Source: CAZEPJ01 sp964514105 (lineage in GTDB: Bacteria; Desulfobacterota; Desulfocorpusculales; Desulfocorpusculum). Taken from it: a stretch of 64,000 nt of DNA. Each line of letters starts with the position of its first letter. The first letter of the stretch is position 1. The stretch is taken from NCBI GenBank assembly GCA_964514105.1, contig CAZEPJ010000001.1, positions 173,062-237,061 of the forward strand, read 5' to 3'. The translations under genes were made by a program, and so were the position numbers. Shown one piece after another: positions 17,414 to 26,503 of this stretch. The notes under the pieces were generated by a model that made no database searches, had not been told where the DNA came from, and saw only the letters and a list, made by a program, of their open reading frames with translations.

Positions 17414-20400
17414 TTGCTTCTTCCTGGGCCAATCCCCGGACGGAGATCCTCCCGCCTGTGGGCGGCCGCCGCCGCCCTGATGCTCCAGCTTTGTTCGGGT
17501 CTTGCCCTGGCCGACCGACCCGTGGGGCGGGTCGTCTCCTTCCAGGGGGAAGTGCGGGTCGCGTCGGCAGACGGGGCCTGGAGCCCGGCCCGGGTGGGCC
17601 TGGAACTCCACGAGGGGCACACGGTGGAGACAGGGCAGAGGTCTCGGGCCGCGCTGCTCCTTCGGGACGAGAGCCAGGTCCATCTCAACGCCAACACGCG
17701 CCTGGCGTTGAGCCAGGTCGCAGGGCACGGGGGGCGCAGGGGGGCCATCTCCCAGGCCCTCCTGGGGGGGAGCGGTCCGAGCCTCTATCGCCTCTTCTTC
17801 GGGGAGGTCTGGGTGCGGGCCAACCGGGAAGCCCAGTGGGACATCATGAGCGCCCTGGTGGGGGTGAGGGGCACGGACTTCGGCCTCTGGCTCGATGCCG
17901 CGGGGGAGGCGCGGGTCTGGGTCCTGGACGGGGAGGTCGTGGTGGCCCATCCCCTGGGGAGCATCCTGGTGGAGGCCCTGGAGGAGGCCCGTATGAGCCG
18001 CACCCGGGCCCCGGAGAAGCGGGCCATCCTTCTGCGCCCCGTGGAGACCGTCCAGTGGGTCCTGCGCTATCCAGTCTGGGTGAGCCCGCGGGACCTGGCC
18101 CTGGCCGCGTGGCCCGGATGGCCGTCCCCCCTGGCGGGGGCCGTGCAAGAGCGCGACGCCGGGCAGACAGAAGCCGCCCGGTCCTCGGCCTTGACCCTCC
18201 CCGGGGCCCCCGAGCGGGACCTGCTCCTGGGGTGGCTGGCCCTGGATCTGGCCAGGACCCCTGAGGCCCTGGGGTGGCTCAAGGGAGCCCCCGCCGGCCA
18301 TCCCCTCACCTGGATTGGGCGATGCCTCGCCCTCATGCAGGAGGGGCGCGCGGAGGCCGCCTGCGGGGTCATGGACGAGGCCGTCGGGCAACTGGGGCCG
18401 CTGCCTGAGCTGCTCCTGCTTCGGGCGGTGGCGCAGATGGGCGCTGGGCATCCCGAGGGAGGCCGCGTGGTCCTGGATGCGGCACGGGAGCCGGGGCCCG
18501 CCCAGGCCCTGGCGCGCATCCAATCGGCAGCGGTGCACATGGTGTGGAACGCCCCGGCCCCGGCCCGTGCCCTGGCCGACGGGGCCGTGGCCCTGGCGCC
18601 CCAATCCCCCACGGCCCACCTGGTGCGGGGATGGACGCTCCGGGCCCGGGGGGATCTGGAAGGGGCCCTGGAGGAGGCCCGGGAGGCCTTGATCCGGGAC
18701 CCCTTCCACCTCCCCGCAGCCCTGCAGGCGGTGGAACTGTGCATGGGATTGGGGCGGGAGACCGAGGCACGGCAGCACCTGGAGCGCGCCAGGTCCATAG
18801 CCCCCCCGGGCGCCCAGGTCCGGACGGTGGAGGGGTTCCTGCATCTGGCGGCATGGCGACACGCCGATGCCGAGGCGGCCTTCCAGGATGCCCTGGCCCA
18901 GAGTCCATCCCAATGGGAGGCCCACATGGGGCTGGGGATCCTGCGCATGCGCTGGATGGAGCGCATCCGGGCCCTGGAGGCCTTCGGCGCCGCCGTGCTC
19001 CTCGAGCCCTTCGCCGCCCTCCCCCAGAGCTATCTGGCCAAGGCCCTCCACGACAGCGGACGATCCGCCGAGGCGCTCAAGATGCTGGAGCGGGCGGCGG
19101 ATCTGGATCCCCAGGACCCCACGCCCCACCTGTACCGGGCCGTGATCCTCAGGGACCTGCACCGGCCCGGCGAGGCCCTGGCCGCCCTGGAGGCGTCCCT
19201 GGCGCGCAACCAGGGGCGCAGCGTCTTCCGGTCCCGGTTCCTGCTGGACCAGGACCGGGCGGTCAGGAACGTGAACCTGGCGGAGGCCTATCGGGACATG
19301 GGGCTTCCGGCATGGGCGAGGCATCGCGCCATCGCGGCGGTGCGGGACGACCCGACCAACAGCAGCGCCCTGGCCTTTCTCTCCTCCTCCTTCGGCGGCG
19401 AGGGGCGAGGGCGCATCTGGCGACGGGCCCTCCTGCGCTCCAGGCTGATGGCCCCGGTCAATGCCAACCTGTTCAGCACGTTCCAGGACGAGACCCTCTT
19501 GTTCGAGGCCCCGCGGTTGTCCGGGGAGGTGGAAGCGGGAGGGGGCGAGCACGCATCCCGTTGGGGAGACGTCCTGCTCCACGGGGGGGCGGGTCCGGTG
19601 GCCGGGTTCCTGCTGGCCCACGGCGCCGAGACCCGGGGGTTCCACGCGGAGAACCACGGCGAGCGGGATCTCTTTTTCATGGCCGACGCCAAGGCCCGTC
19701 TGGGGCCGGGCCACGAGGTCCTGCTCCAGGGGGAATCCCTCCGGTGGGCCCAGGGGGATCACCAGGGGGATGCCGACGCCTGGTGGGTCCAGGACCCCTT
19801 TCTCCATCAGAAGGGCCGCGTCGACGACGTGGGCGTCGGATACCGGTGGCAGCGGGCTCCCCGGGAGGAGATCCTCGTCCACGTCCTGTGGAACCGGCTC
19901 AGGACGGACCTGGAGGACCGGACGACCAATCCTTGGGCCCCGGGGGTGAGCCTGCGGCACGACCTCAACTGGCGCATCGATTCCCGATCGTGGCAGCTGG
20001 GCATGGTCCATCTGGGGCGAACGGGCGCCCACCGCTGGGAATGGGGGATGCACGGAACCTGGGGGGAGGACGGCGTGGAGAAGGACGACCTGCTGCGCCT
20101 GCGCGCGGGCGGGACCACGGTCCTTCGCGCCCCGTGGCGGGATCAGACAGGGACCCGGCCGGACTTCGTGGATCTCCACGTGGGGGACATCTTCGAGGTG
20201 CGCCCCGGCCTCTTCCTGGAGGCCGCCCTCCACGCCCAGTGGTTCCGCATGGGGAGCGCCCCGCCCGTGCACTCCTGCCGGACCTTCAGCGGCCTGAAGG
20301 GAGGGCCGTGGGTGGGGGCCGTCTGGTCTCTTTCCCCCCAGGACACCCTGCGCGTGGGCTGGGCCCAGTACGTGGAGCCCCCGTACACCATCCTGGAGGG

Positions 20401-21022
20401 GCTCCAGCCCGTGGACGTGGCCGGCTTCCCCCTGGGGGAGGACGCGGCCCAGGGCTCCTGGAACCGCGAGGCCCGCCTGGCCTGGGAGCGGCAATGGCGC
20501 CCGTGGGCCTTCACGCGCTTGGCAGGCGGCCTGCGGCTCCATCGCACATGGGAGGAGGCCCCTTCGACCCGGCGATTTCAGGCCAGGGACCTGCGGGCGC
20601 TGGACGCCGAGGCGGAGATCGACCTGCTGGTTTTCCCCAACCTGTCCTCGGCCTTGGGGTACCGGTTCCGCCACGACCTGTGGGAGGACGTGGCCGTGCC
20701 ACGGCGCCTCTGGCCGGGGGAGCGATGGTCCGAGCACAGGGCAACGGCCGAGCTGCGCTGGGTCCACGCAGCGGGATGGTACGTGACGCTCCGGGAGACG
20801 GGAGTCCTCCAGGCGGGGGATCTGGGCCCCGGCCGGAGGCGCCAGGAGGCGTTCTGGACCGACCTCCTGGTGGAGAGATACTGGGGAGGCCGGCGCTGGG
20901 CCGTGGGCGTGGGGGTCCGAAATCTCTTCGACCAGCCCTTCCGGCTGAGGACCCACGAGCTGGTGGAGGAAAAGGGCCTCCCGTCGCGGGAGGTGGTGGC
21001 GTGGGCTCGTCTCCTGTTCTGA
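17414..21022 (+). CDS. FecR-domain / TPR / outer-membrane beta-barrel fusion protein
   Basis: I prefer the TTG at 17414 (GGAGGGGACCCGAG precedes it), which leads straight into a signal peptide ending CSGLALA; the open frame reaches back to 17144 but would translate an extragenic repeat. The 1202-residue protein has a FecR domain (VGRVVSFQGEVRVASADG, ALVGVRGTDFGLWLD), about ten tetratricopeptide repeats in the middle (for example LARIQSAAVHMVWNAPAPA, ALKMLERAADLDPQDPTPH), and a C-terminal half of alternating, aromatic-rich strands that ends VGVRNLFDQPFRLR ... VVAWARLLF, like the last strands of outer-membrane barrels with a terminal Phe. I infer an outer-membrane protein with a large periplasmic part that may bind peptidoglycan or assemble envelope complexes. 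Function is unknown. Confidence 0.78.
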   Translation: MLLPGPIPGRRSSRLWAAAAALMLQLCSGLALADRPVGRVVSFQGEVRVASADGAWSPARVGLELHEGHTVETGQRSRAALLLRDESQVHLNANTRLALSQVAGHGGRRGAISQALLGGSGPSLYRLFFGEVWVRANREAQWDIMSALVGVRGTDFGLWLDAAGEARVWVLDGEVVVAHPLGSILVEALEEARMSRTRAPEKRAILLRPVETVQWVLRYPVWVSPRDLALAAWPGWPSPLAGAVQERDAGQTEAARSSALTLPGAPERDLLLGWLALDLARTPEALGWLKGAPAGHPLTWIGRCLALMQEGRAEAACGVMDEAVGQLGPLPELLLLRAVAQMGAGHPEGGRVVLDAAREPGPAQALARIQSAAVHMVWNAPAPARALADGAVALAPQSPTAHLVRGWTLRARGDLEGALEEAREALIRDPFHLPAALQAVELCMGLGRETEARQHLERARSIAPPGAQVRTVEGFLHLAAWRHADAEAAFQDALAQSPSQWEAHMGLGILRMRWMERIRALEAFGAAVLLEPFAALPQSYLAKALHDSGRSAEALKMLERAADLDPQDPTPHLYRAVILRDLHRPGEALAALEASLARNQGRSVFRSRFLLDQDRAVRNVNLAEAYRDMGLPAWARHRAIAAVRDDPTNSSALAFLSSSFGGEGRGRIWRRALLRSRLMAPVNANLFSTFQDETLLFEAPRLSGEVEAGGGEHASRWGDVLLHGGAGPVAGFLLAHGAETRGFHAENHGERDLFFMADAKARLGPGHEVLLQGESLRWAQGDHQGDADAWWVQDPFLHQKGRVDDVGVGYRWQRAPREEILVHVLWNRLRTDLEDRTTNPWAPGVSLRHDLNWRIDSRSWQLGMVHLGRTGAHRWEWGMHGTWGEDGVEKDDLLRLRAGGTTVLRAPWRDQTGTRPDFVDLHVGDIFEVRPGLFLEAALHAQWFRMGSAPPVHSCRTFSGLKGGPWVGAVWSLSPQDTLRVGWAQYVEPPYTILEGLQPVDVAGFPLGEDAAQGSWNREARLAWERQWRPWAFTRLAGGLRLHRTWEEAPSTRRFQARDLRALDAEAEIDLLVFPNLSSALGYRFRHDLWEDVAVPRRLWPGERWSEHRATAELRWVHAAGWYVTLRETGVLQAGDLGPGRRRQEAFWTDLLVERYWGGRRWAVGVGVRNLFDQPFRLRTHELVEEKGLPSREVVAWARLLF

Positions 21023-21099
21023 TCCCCGTGTGCCCCCCCGACTCGCATGCAGGAGCCGGTGGGTGGAGCCCCGCCGGCCGCGACGTGGACCCCGGCCCG

Positions 21100-21128
21100 T
21101 TGACAGGGGCGGAACCCGGCAATAGAAT
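21100..21128 (+). promoter_or_regulatory. Near-consensus sigma-70 promoter of the FmdB-type gene
   Basis: TTGACA (21100-21105), a 17-bp spacer and TAGAAT (21123-21128) stand 34 bp before the start codon at 21162. Transcription would start near 21135. Confidence 0.75.
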
Positions 21129-21161
21129 GGGGACAAAATTCCAATGGCCACGGAGGTATGC

Positions 21162-21377
21162 ATGCCTATCTACGAGTTCCGCTGCCCGGGCTGCGGCCAC
21201 GAGTTCGAGGAGTTGGTCCTGGGGCATCTCCCCCTGGCGGAGCTGCGCTGCCCCAAATGCCTCAAGCCCGGGGTGAAGAAGCTCCTGTCCTCCTTTGCCG
21301 GGGCCCGGGGCGCCTCCGATACCGCCGCCGCCGCGGCAGGCAGCGGCTGCGGGTCCGGCGGTTCCCGTTTTTCCTGA
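21162..21377 (+). CDS. FmdB-family zinc ribbon protein
   Basis: A 71-residue protein that starts MPIYEFRCPGCGHEFEEL, the signature N-terminus of the FmdB/CxxC zinc ribbon family, with a second CPKC pair (LRCPKCLKP) completing a four-cysteine zinc site. The ATG at 21162 has CGGAGG ten bases upstream; an ATG 18 bp earlier is in frame but poorly placed. The C-terminal third is low-complexity Ala/Gly/Ser with one more cysteine. Members are proposed transcriptional regulators of C1 metabolism genes, but most are uncharacterised. It is driven by the strong promoter just upstream. Confidence 0.88.
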   Translation: MPIYEFRCPGCGHEFEELVLGHLPLAELRCPKCLKPGVKKLLSSFAGARGASDTAAAAAGSGCGSGGSRFS

Positions 21378-21428
21378 GCCTAGCGGGAAGGCGGCGGTCG
21401 CCGCCCTTGGATCAGAAGGGAGCGGTGC

Positions 21429-21911
21429 ATGATGAGAGGTCCCTGGCGGGCGCGAAAGGGCGGGGTCTGGATCGGCGTCTGCCTGCTGGCGATCCTCTCC
21501 GTCTGGGGGACCCCCGAGGCGCGTCAGGCGGACGGCATCCCGTGGAAGCCCTATGATGAGGCCCTTCGCGATGCCCAGCGGAGCGGCCGCCCGATCTTTC
21601 TTTATTTCTTCGTGGATAACTGCGCCTACTGCCAGAAGATGGATGGACAGACCCTCGTGTCCCGACGCGTGGTGGACTACCTCAAGGACGGCTTCGAGTC
21701 GGTGCGCGTGCATGCGGACCGTTCACCCCAACTGGCGAGGAAGTACATGGTGCGGGGGTTCCCCACGGCGTGGTTTCTGTCCCCCGAGGGGAAACCCATT
21801 TCGTCGCTGCCGGGCTATCTGGGGCCCGTGGAGTTCGTCTAGGTTCTGCGCTATATCGGGGGAGGTCACTACCGCTCCAGGACGCTGCGGGATTACCTGG
21901 AGGGTTCGTGA
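21429..21911 (+). pseudogene. Thioredoxin-like periplasmic protein interrupted by an in-frame TAG
   Basis: The frame begins with a signal peptide (VWIGVCLLAILSVWG) and a thioredoxin-fold domain of the DUF255/thioredoxin_7 kind with active site DNCAYCQKM, then the cis-Pro loop VRGFPTAWFLSPEG. It stops at a TAG (21840-21842) right after GYLGPVEFV. The same frame continues after the TAG for 22 sense codons (VLRYIGGGHYRSRTLRDYLE) to a TGA at 21909-21911, and this segment is exactly what relatives carry (an RYIGxGxY motif after the PxxFxxxL stretch). The stop therefore replaces one codon, probably CAG or AAG, and removes the last 23 residues. The shortened 137-residue protein keeps the CxxC and might still work; a sequencing error is possible. 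Confidence 0.7.
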
Positions 21912-21994
21912 CGTCGTCCGCACAGGACTAGCGAGGCGGGGCCGACGCCCCCATGTCGACCCCAAACCAGGACCTTTGCCGAAAGGAGGAATCC

Positions 21995-22675
21995 ATGCTC
22001 TTGAAGAACTGGATGACGCGGAACCCCATCACGGTGGAGCCCGACACCTCCATGATGGACGCCGATCATCTCATGAAGGAGAACAAGATCCGGTGTCTTC
22101 CGGTCCTCAAGGGGAAGAAGCTCGTGGGCATCGTGACGGACCACGACGTGAAGGCCGCCTCCGCCTCCTCGGCCACCACCCTGGATATGCACGAACTGCT
22201 CTACCTCCTGGCCAAGGTCAAGGTCAAGGACATCATGACCAAGGACCCGGTGACCATCAGCGAGGAAGACACGGTGGAGGAGGCCGCGGTGGTCATGCTC
22301 CGCCACAAGATCTCGCGGATGCCCGTCATGTCGGAAAGGGGCGAGCTGGTGGGCATCGTCACCGACACGGACGTCTTCAAGGTCCTGGTGAGCCTCACGG
22401 GGATCTATCGGGGCGGGATCCAGTTCGCCTTCGAGCTCGAGGACCGCTCGGGCTCCATCAAGGAAGTGGGAGATGTGATCCGGGAGTTTGGCGGCCGCAT
22501 GGTGAGCATCCTGACCTCGTACGAGGACGCCCGGGAGGGTTTCCGCAAGGTGTTCATCCGGATGAAGGAGATCGACCGCAGCCGAATGAAGGAACTCCGG
22601 GAGCGGCTGGAGAAGGGCTTCCGGGTGCTCTACGTCATCGACTCCAGCCAGAAGAAGCACCTCCAGCCCTCGTGA
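21995..22675 (+). CDS. Tandem CBS domain protein with C-terminal ACT-like domain
   Basis: This 226-residue cytosolic protein begins at an ATG behind AAAGGAGGA. Two CBS motifs are clear (NWMTRNPITVEPDTSMMDA and DIMTKDPVTISEEDTVEEA, each ending in GIVTDxDV), the typical adenosine-nucleotide sensing pair. The last 75 residues (FAFELEDRSGSIKEVGDVI ... GFRKVFIRMK) form an ACT-like amino-acid-binding domain, as in AcuB-type proteins. It likely senses energy charge or an amino acid and regulates a partner that is not obvious from the context. A rho-independent terminator follows. Confidence 0.9.
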   Translation: MLLKNWMTRNPITVEPDTSMMDADHLMKENKIRCLPVLKGKKLVGIVTDHDVKAASASSATTLDMHELLYLLAKVKVKDIMTKDPVTISEEDTVEEAAVVMLRHKISRMPVMSERGELVGIVTDTDVFKVLVSLTGIYRGGIQFAFELEDRSGSIKEVGDVIREFGGRMVSILTSYEDAREGFRKVFIRMKEIDRSRMKELRERLEKGFRVLYVIDSSQKKHLQPS

Positions 22676-22693
22676 ACGCGGCCTGTCCGATCA

Positions 22694-22751
22694 AGAGCCC
22701 CTTCGGGCCGGTGTGAGCGCCCTTCCCGGAGACGGGACGGGCTCTTTTTTT
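22694..22751 (+). terminator. Rho-independent terminator after the CBS gene
   Basis: AGAGCCC (22694-22700) pairs with GGGCTCT (22739-22745), directly followed by a run of seven T. The loop of 38 nt is long and can fold further on itself. Confidence 0.65.
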
Positions 22752-22829
22752 GCGCGAGGGGCGGGGGTGCTCGACGAACATGGAATGGGGACACGGATCA
22801 GGGCCTTGGATCGCTGAAAGCGAAGGCCC

Positions 22830-24686
22830 GTGGGGAGTCGAGGCGTGGGGAATTGGGGAAGAAAGGGACGGGCCGGGGACCCTGGAAGGTCGCGCACGAC
22901 AACGACTCCCGGACGTGAAACCCGGGACACGCGCGGAGCGGGGCGGTCCCGGCCGGGGGCGGCCTGGGATCGGCCTTGGATCCTGCACCAGTCCGATCCC
23001 GGCCGGGTGGACGCCCTGAGCCGGGCCCTGGGGGTCCCCGTCCCTGTGGCGCGTGTCCTGGTCAACCGCGGTGTGGAGGACGAGGGGTCCGCGAACCGAT
23101 TCCTCGCCCCCAACCTCAAGGATCTTCACCCGCCCGAGGGCCTGGCGGATATGGAGCGGGCCGCCCACCGGGTCGTGGAGGCCATTCGGGGGCGAGAGCC
23201 CATCGTGGTGCACGGGGATTACGACGCCGACGGCATCACGGCCACCGCCGTGCTCGTGGCGTTTCTCAGGCAGACAGGGGCCCGAGTGTCGGCGGTGATC
23301 CCCCACCGGGAGAGAGACGGGTACGGTTTCCGATGGGAGCGCCTTCCCACGGGTGGACCAGGGGGCCGCAGGCTGGTCATCACAGCCGACTGCGGGGTGT
23401 CGGATGTGCGGGAGATCGACGAGGCCCGGAGCCGGGGTTGGGACGTCATCGTCACCGATCATCACGAGGTCCCGGAGGATCTGCCCAAGGCCCTGGCCGT
23501 CGTCAATCCCAAGCGCAGGGACAACCGCTATCCCTTCCCGGACCTGGCCGGCGTGGGCGTTGCGTTCCTCCTGGTGTGGGCAGCCTCGCGCCTCCTCAAG
23601 GAGGCCGGATTCTGGGTGGCGGGCGAGGCCCCCTCCCTGCGGCCGTACCTGGACTTGGTGGCCCTGGGGACCGTGGCCGATCAGGCCCCCCTGCTGGGGG
23701 AGAATCGGGCCCTGGTGAGACATGGCCTGCAGGTCATGGCCGAGCGGCCCCGCCCGGGCATCACAGCCCTGTTGAGGATCTGCGGGTCCGAGGGGCGCGT
23801 GCCGTCGGTGGGGACGCTTTCCTTCCAGATGGCCCCCCGCCTCAACGCCCCCGGAAGGGTGGACGACGCCGCCCCGGCCCTGGACCTCCTGCTCACCGAG
23901 GATTCGCAGGAGGCGGAGATGCTGGCCCAACTGGTCGATGGGATGAACCGGCGGCGTCAGCAGGTGGAAGAGGGGATCTTCCGGGAGGCCAACGCCCTGG
24001 CCGAGGAAGAGATGGCCCGCGGGCGCCGCGCCATCGTGCTGGCCGGCGAGGGATGGCATCAGGGGGTGGTGGGGATCGTGGCCTCTCGCCTGGTGGAGCG
24101 CTACGGCGTTCCAGCCATCCTGGTTTCCCTGCAGGACGGCGTGGGGAAGGGGTCGGGGCGCGCCCCCGAGGGCTTCCATCTCATGAACGCCCTGGCGGCG
24201 TGCAGGGCGTTCTTGGATCGATTCGGGGGCCATCGGCAGGCCGCGGGCCTGCGCCTGTTCTCGGATGCCCTGGAGGATTTCCGGGTCGCCTTCTGCCGGG
24301 AAGCCGAGAGGACCTGGGAGGCTGCCGACGGGGCCGTGCTTCGCATCGACGACCGACTGACCCCGCAGCAGGTCACCGAAGAACTGGTCGTCCACCTTGA
24401 GCGCCTGGAGCCGCACGGGATAGGCAATCCCGAGCCGGTCTTCCTCATGGAGCAGATGGAGATCGCCCAGTGTCGCCGGGTGGGTCAGGACCATCTCAAG
24501 CTGCGGATGCTCGGCAGCGGCGTGGGTTTCGATGCCATCGGGTTCAACATGGGGGGCCTGGAACAGGAGGGGCTGCGGGGGCGGGCGAGGATCGCGTGCG
24601 TCCCTCAGTTCAACCGGTGGCAGGGCCGCACCACCATCCAGCTCAAGCTCAAGGACCTCAAGACCGGCAAGGGCGAAGGGGAATAG
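22830..24686 (+). CDS. recJ: Single-stranded-DNA-specific exonuclease RecJ
   Basis: RecJ degrades single-stranded DNA 5' to 3' in recombination and mismatch repair. The DHH phosphoesterase motifs are present: VVHGDYDADGITATAV (motif I), LVITADCGVSD, VIVTDHHEVPEDLP with the DHH triad, VALGTVADQAPL, and in the DHHA1 domain GRAPEGFHLMNALAA and FGGHRQAAGLRL. The C-terminal OB-like domain ends LKLKDLKTG. The start is uncertain: the first usable codon is a GTG at 22830, giving 618 residues, but the first 50 are basic and low-complexity, so the true protein probably begins with WILHQSDPGRVDAL or slightly before it, and no ATG is available there. Confidence 0.92.
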   Translation: MGSRGVGNWGRKGRAGDPGRSRTTTTPGRETRDTRGAGRSRPGAAWDRPWILHQSDPGRVDALSRALGVPVPVARVLVNRGVEDEGSANRFLAPNLKDLHPPEGLADMERAAHRVVEAIRGREPIVVHGDYDADGITATAVLVAFLRQTGARVSAVIPHRERDGYGFRWERLPTGGPGGRRLVITADCGVSDVREIDEARSRGWDVIVTDHHEVPEDLPKALAVVNPKRRDNRYPFPDLAGVGVAFLLVWAASRLLKEAGFWVAGEAPSLRPYLDLVALGTVADQAPLLGENRALVRHGLQVMAERPRPGITALLRICGSEGRVPSVGTLSFQMAPRLNAPGRVDDAAPALDLLLTEDSQEAEMLAQLVDGMNRRRQQVEEGIFREANALAEEEMARGRRAIVLAGEGWHQGVVGIVASRLVERYGVPAILVSLQDGVGKGSGRAPEGFHLMNALAACRAFLDRFGGHRQAAGLRLFSDALEDFRVAFCREAERTWEAADGAVLRIDDRLTPQQVTEELVVHLERLEPHGIGNPEPVFLMEQMEIAQCRRVGQDHLKLRMLGSGVGFDAIGFNMGGLEQEGLRGRARIACVPQFNRWQGRTTIQLKLKDLKTGKGEGE

Positions 24687-24763
24687 GCAACAAGGCCAGA
24701 GGCACAAGGCAGAGGACCGGAAGGGGCGGCCGGGACGCCCTGGGACCGCCCGTCCCTCGCCCC

Positions 24764-26374
24764 TCAACGCGCACTGCCCTCCACCATCTCCTGCATCTCC
24801 GCCACGAGGCGAGCCATCTCCTCCCCCCTCTGTTCGATCCCCCGGGACCATCGATCGTCCGACGGCGCCCATCTCGCCATGCGCTTGCGCAGCTTTCGCA
24901 GGCGCCGCTCCAGTTCCAGGATCCCATCGGCGGGGCGCTGGGTCCATAGGGCCTCGGGGGCATGGGGCCTGGTCCCGGCGTCCAGGAGGTCCACGGTCTC
25001 CAGGAGACGGGGGAGCCCCACGCGGTGGAAGCCCTGTTGGCGGAGTGCATCGGCCAGGGCCGCGGCGCTCCTTTGCTCCCCATGGACCACGAAGATGCGC
25101 AGGTCGGGCGATCGGAAGTGGCCCACCCATTCCAGGAGTTCGTCGCGGTCCGCGTGGGCGGAGAAGCCGCCCAGGGTGTGAACGGTGGCGCGGACGGCCA
25201 CGGGTTCGTGAAAGATCCTGACGCTCCTGGCGCCCTCCACCAACTGGCGTCCCAGGGTGCCATGGGCCTGATACCCGATGATGACGACGTGCGCCCCGGG
25301 GCGCCACAGGTTGTGCTTGAGGTGGTGGAGGATGCGGCCTGCGTTGCACATGCCGCTGGCGGCGATGACGATGGCGGGATCCTGGGAGGCGTTGATGGCC
25401 CTGGACTCCTCCGAGGACCGGGTCAGGACGAGGTTGGGCAGGTCCAGGGGTTCGGCGCCCTGCCGGAGCATTCCCCGGGCCTGGACGTCGAAGCACTCGG
25501 GGTGCCTGCGAAAGATCTCGGTGGCCGCGATGGCCAAGGGGCTGTCCACGTACACCGGGATCGACGGGAGGAGTCCTCTGCTGTGGAATACCTGAAGGAT
25601 GTACAGGATCTCCTGGGTGCGGCCCACGGCGAAGGCAGGGATGATGACCTTCTGTCGGGAGCGGGCTGCGCTCTGGATGATTGAGAGGAACTCCGCCAGG
25701 GTCTCTTCCTGGGATCGGTGGCGCCGGTCCCCGTACGTGGACTCCACGAGCAGGACGTCGGCCTCCTCCATGGGTTGCGGGTCGCGAATGATGGGCTGGT
25801 TCTTTCTCCCCACGTCACCGGAGAATACCAGCTTCACCGTTTCCGAGTCCTCCGTGACCCACAGCTCCAGAGCCGCCGAACCCAGGATATGCCCTGCGTC
25901 CTGGAACCTCACGTGGAATCCCGGGGCCACTTCCTGCCGCTTGAGATACGGGATAGGCCGCAGCGTACCGAGGGTCTGGCGGGCGTCCTCCTGGGTGTAC
26001 AGGGGCGCCTGGGCCCCGCGGCCTCGCCGCAACCCCTTTCGGGTGCGCCACTCGGCCTCCATCTCCTGGATGTGGGCGCTGTCGATGAGGAGGATCTCGC
26101 AGAGGTCCTTGGTGGCCGGCGTGCAGTACACGGGGCCCCCGAATCCACCCTTGACCAGGGCCGGGAGCAGGCCCGCATGGTCCATGTGGGCGTGGGTGAG
26201 CACCACGGCTCGGGTCTCCCGGGGCCTGTAAAGATGCAGCCGGCGGTTTCGCTCCTCCAGCGATGGGGGCCCCTGGAAGAGGCCGCATTCGACCAGCACC
26301 CGACTCCCGCCCGTCTCCACGGCATAGGCCGAGCCCGTCACCGTCTCCACGCCGCCCAGGAAACTCAACCGCAT
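24764..26374 (-). CDS. MBL-fold beta-CASP ribonuclease
   Basis: A 536-residue metallo-beta-lactamase-fold nuclease of the beta-CASP group (CPSF73/Ysh1-like), starting at an ATG behind GAGGAGG. Metal-binding motifs appear in order: VLTHAHMDHAGLLP (HxHxDH), DAGHILGSA, VFSGDVGR, then the beta-CASP motifs VVESTYGDR-like LLVESTYGDRRH, IPAFAVGRTQEIL, and IAASGMCNAGRI with GGFSAHADR near the C-terminus. Bacterial members process RNA; no further specificity can be read. The C-terminal 60 residues are a charged helix (LERRLRKLRKRMARW). It converges with recJ and diverges from the LOG gene. Confidence 0.9.
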   Translation of the reverse strand: MRLSFLGGVETVTGSAYAVETGGSRVLVECGLFQGPPSLEERNRRLHLYRPRETRAVVLTHAHMDHAGLLPALVKGGFGGPVYCTPATKDLCEILLIDSAHIQEMEAEWRTRKGLRRGRGAQAPLYTQEDARQTLGTLRPIPYLKRQEVAPGFHVRFQDAGHILGSAALELWVTEDSETVKLVFSGDVGRKNQPIIRDPQPMEEADVLLVESTYGDRRHRSQEETLAEFLSIIQSAARSRQKVIIPAFAVGRTQEILYILQVFHSRGLLPSIPVYVDSPLAIAATEIFRRHPECFDVQARGMLRQGAEPLDLPNLVLTRSSEESRAINASQDPAIVIAASGMCNAGRILHHLKHNLWRPGAHVVIIGYQAHGTLGRQLVEGARSVRIFHEPVAVRATVHTLGGFSAHADRDELLEWVGHFRSPDLRIFVVHGEQRSAAALADALRQQGFHRVGLPRLLETVDLLDAGTRPHAPEALWTQRPADGILELERRLRKLRKRMARWAPSDDRWSRGIEQRGEEMARLVAEMQEMVEGSAR

Positions 26375-26503
26375 GACGCCGCCTCCTCAGGGCTTCAGCC
26401 CTCGTTGACTTCCCCCCGGGGGTTCTCTAACATGGCCCCAATATAGACAGACGCGGGCCGGGGAGCAAGGGCCGGGCGGCGGCGGGCAGACAGGGAGAGG
26501 CGC

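Noticed and set aside
17390..21163. A 1257-codon minus-strand open frame over the FecR-TPR gene
   Set aside because: Low-complexity composition and no motif; shadow of the plus-strand gene.
21840..21842. TAG read as pyrrolysine in the thioredoxin-like gene
   Set aside because: No pyl genes are visible and the position is not a methylamine methyltransferase site; a point mutation or sequencing error is simpler.
22635..25496. A 953-codon minus-strand frame over recJ
   Set aside because: Shadow of recJ and of the nuclease gene; no domains.
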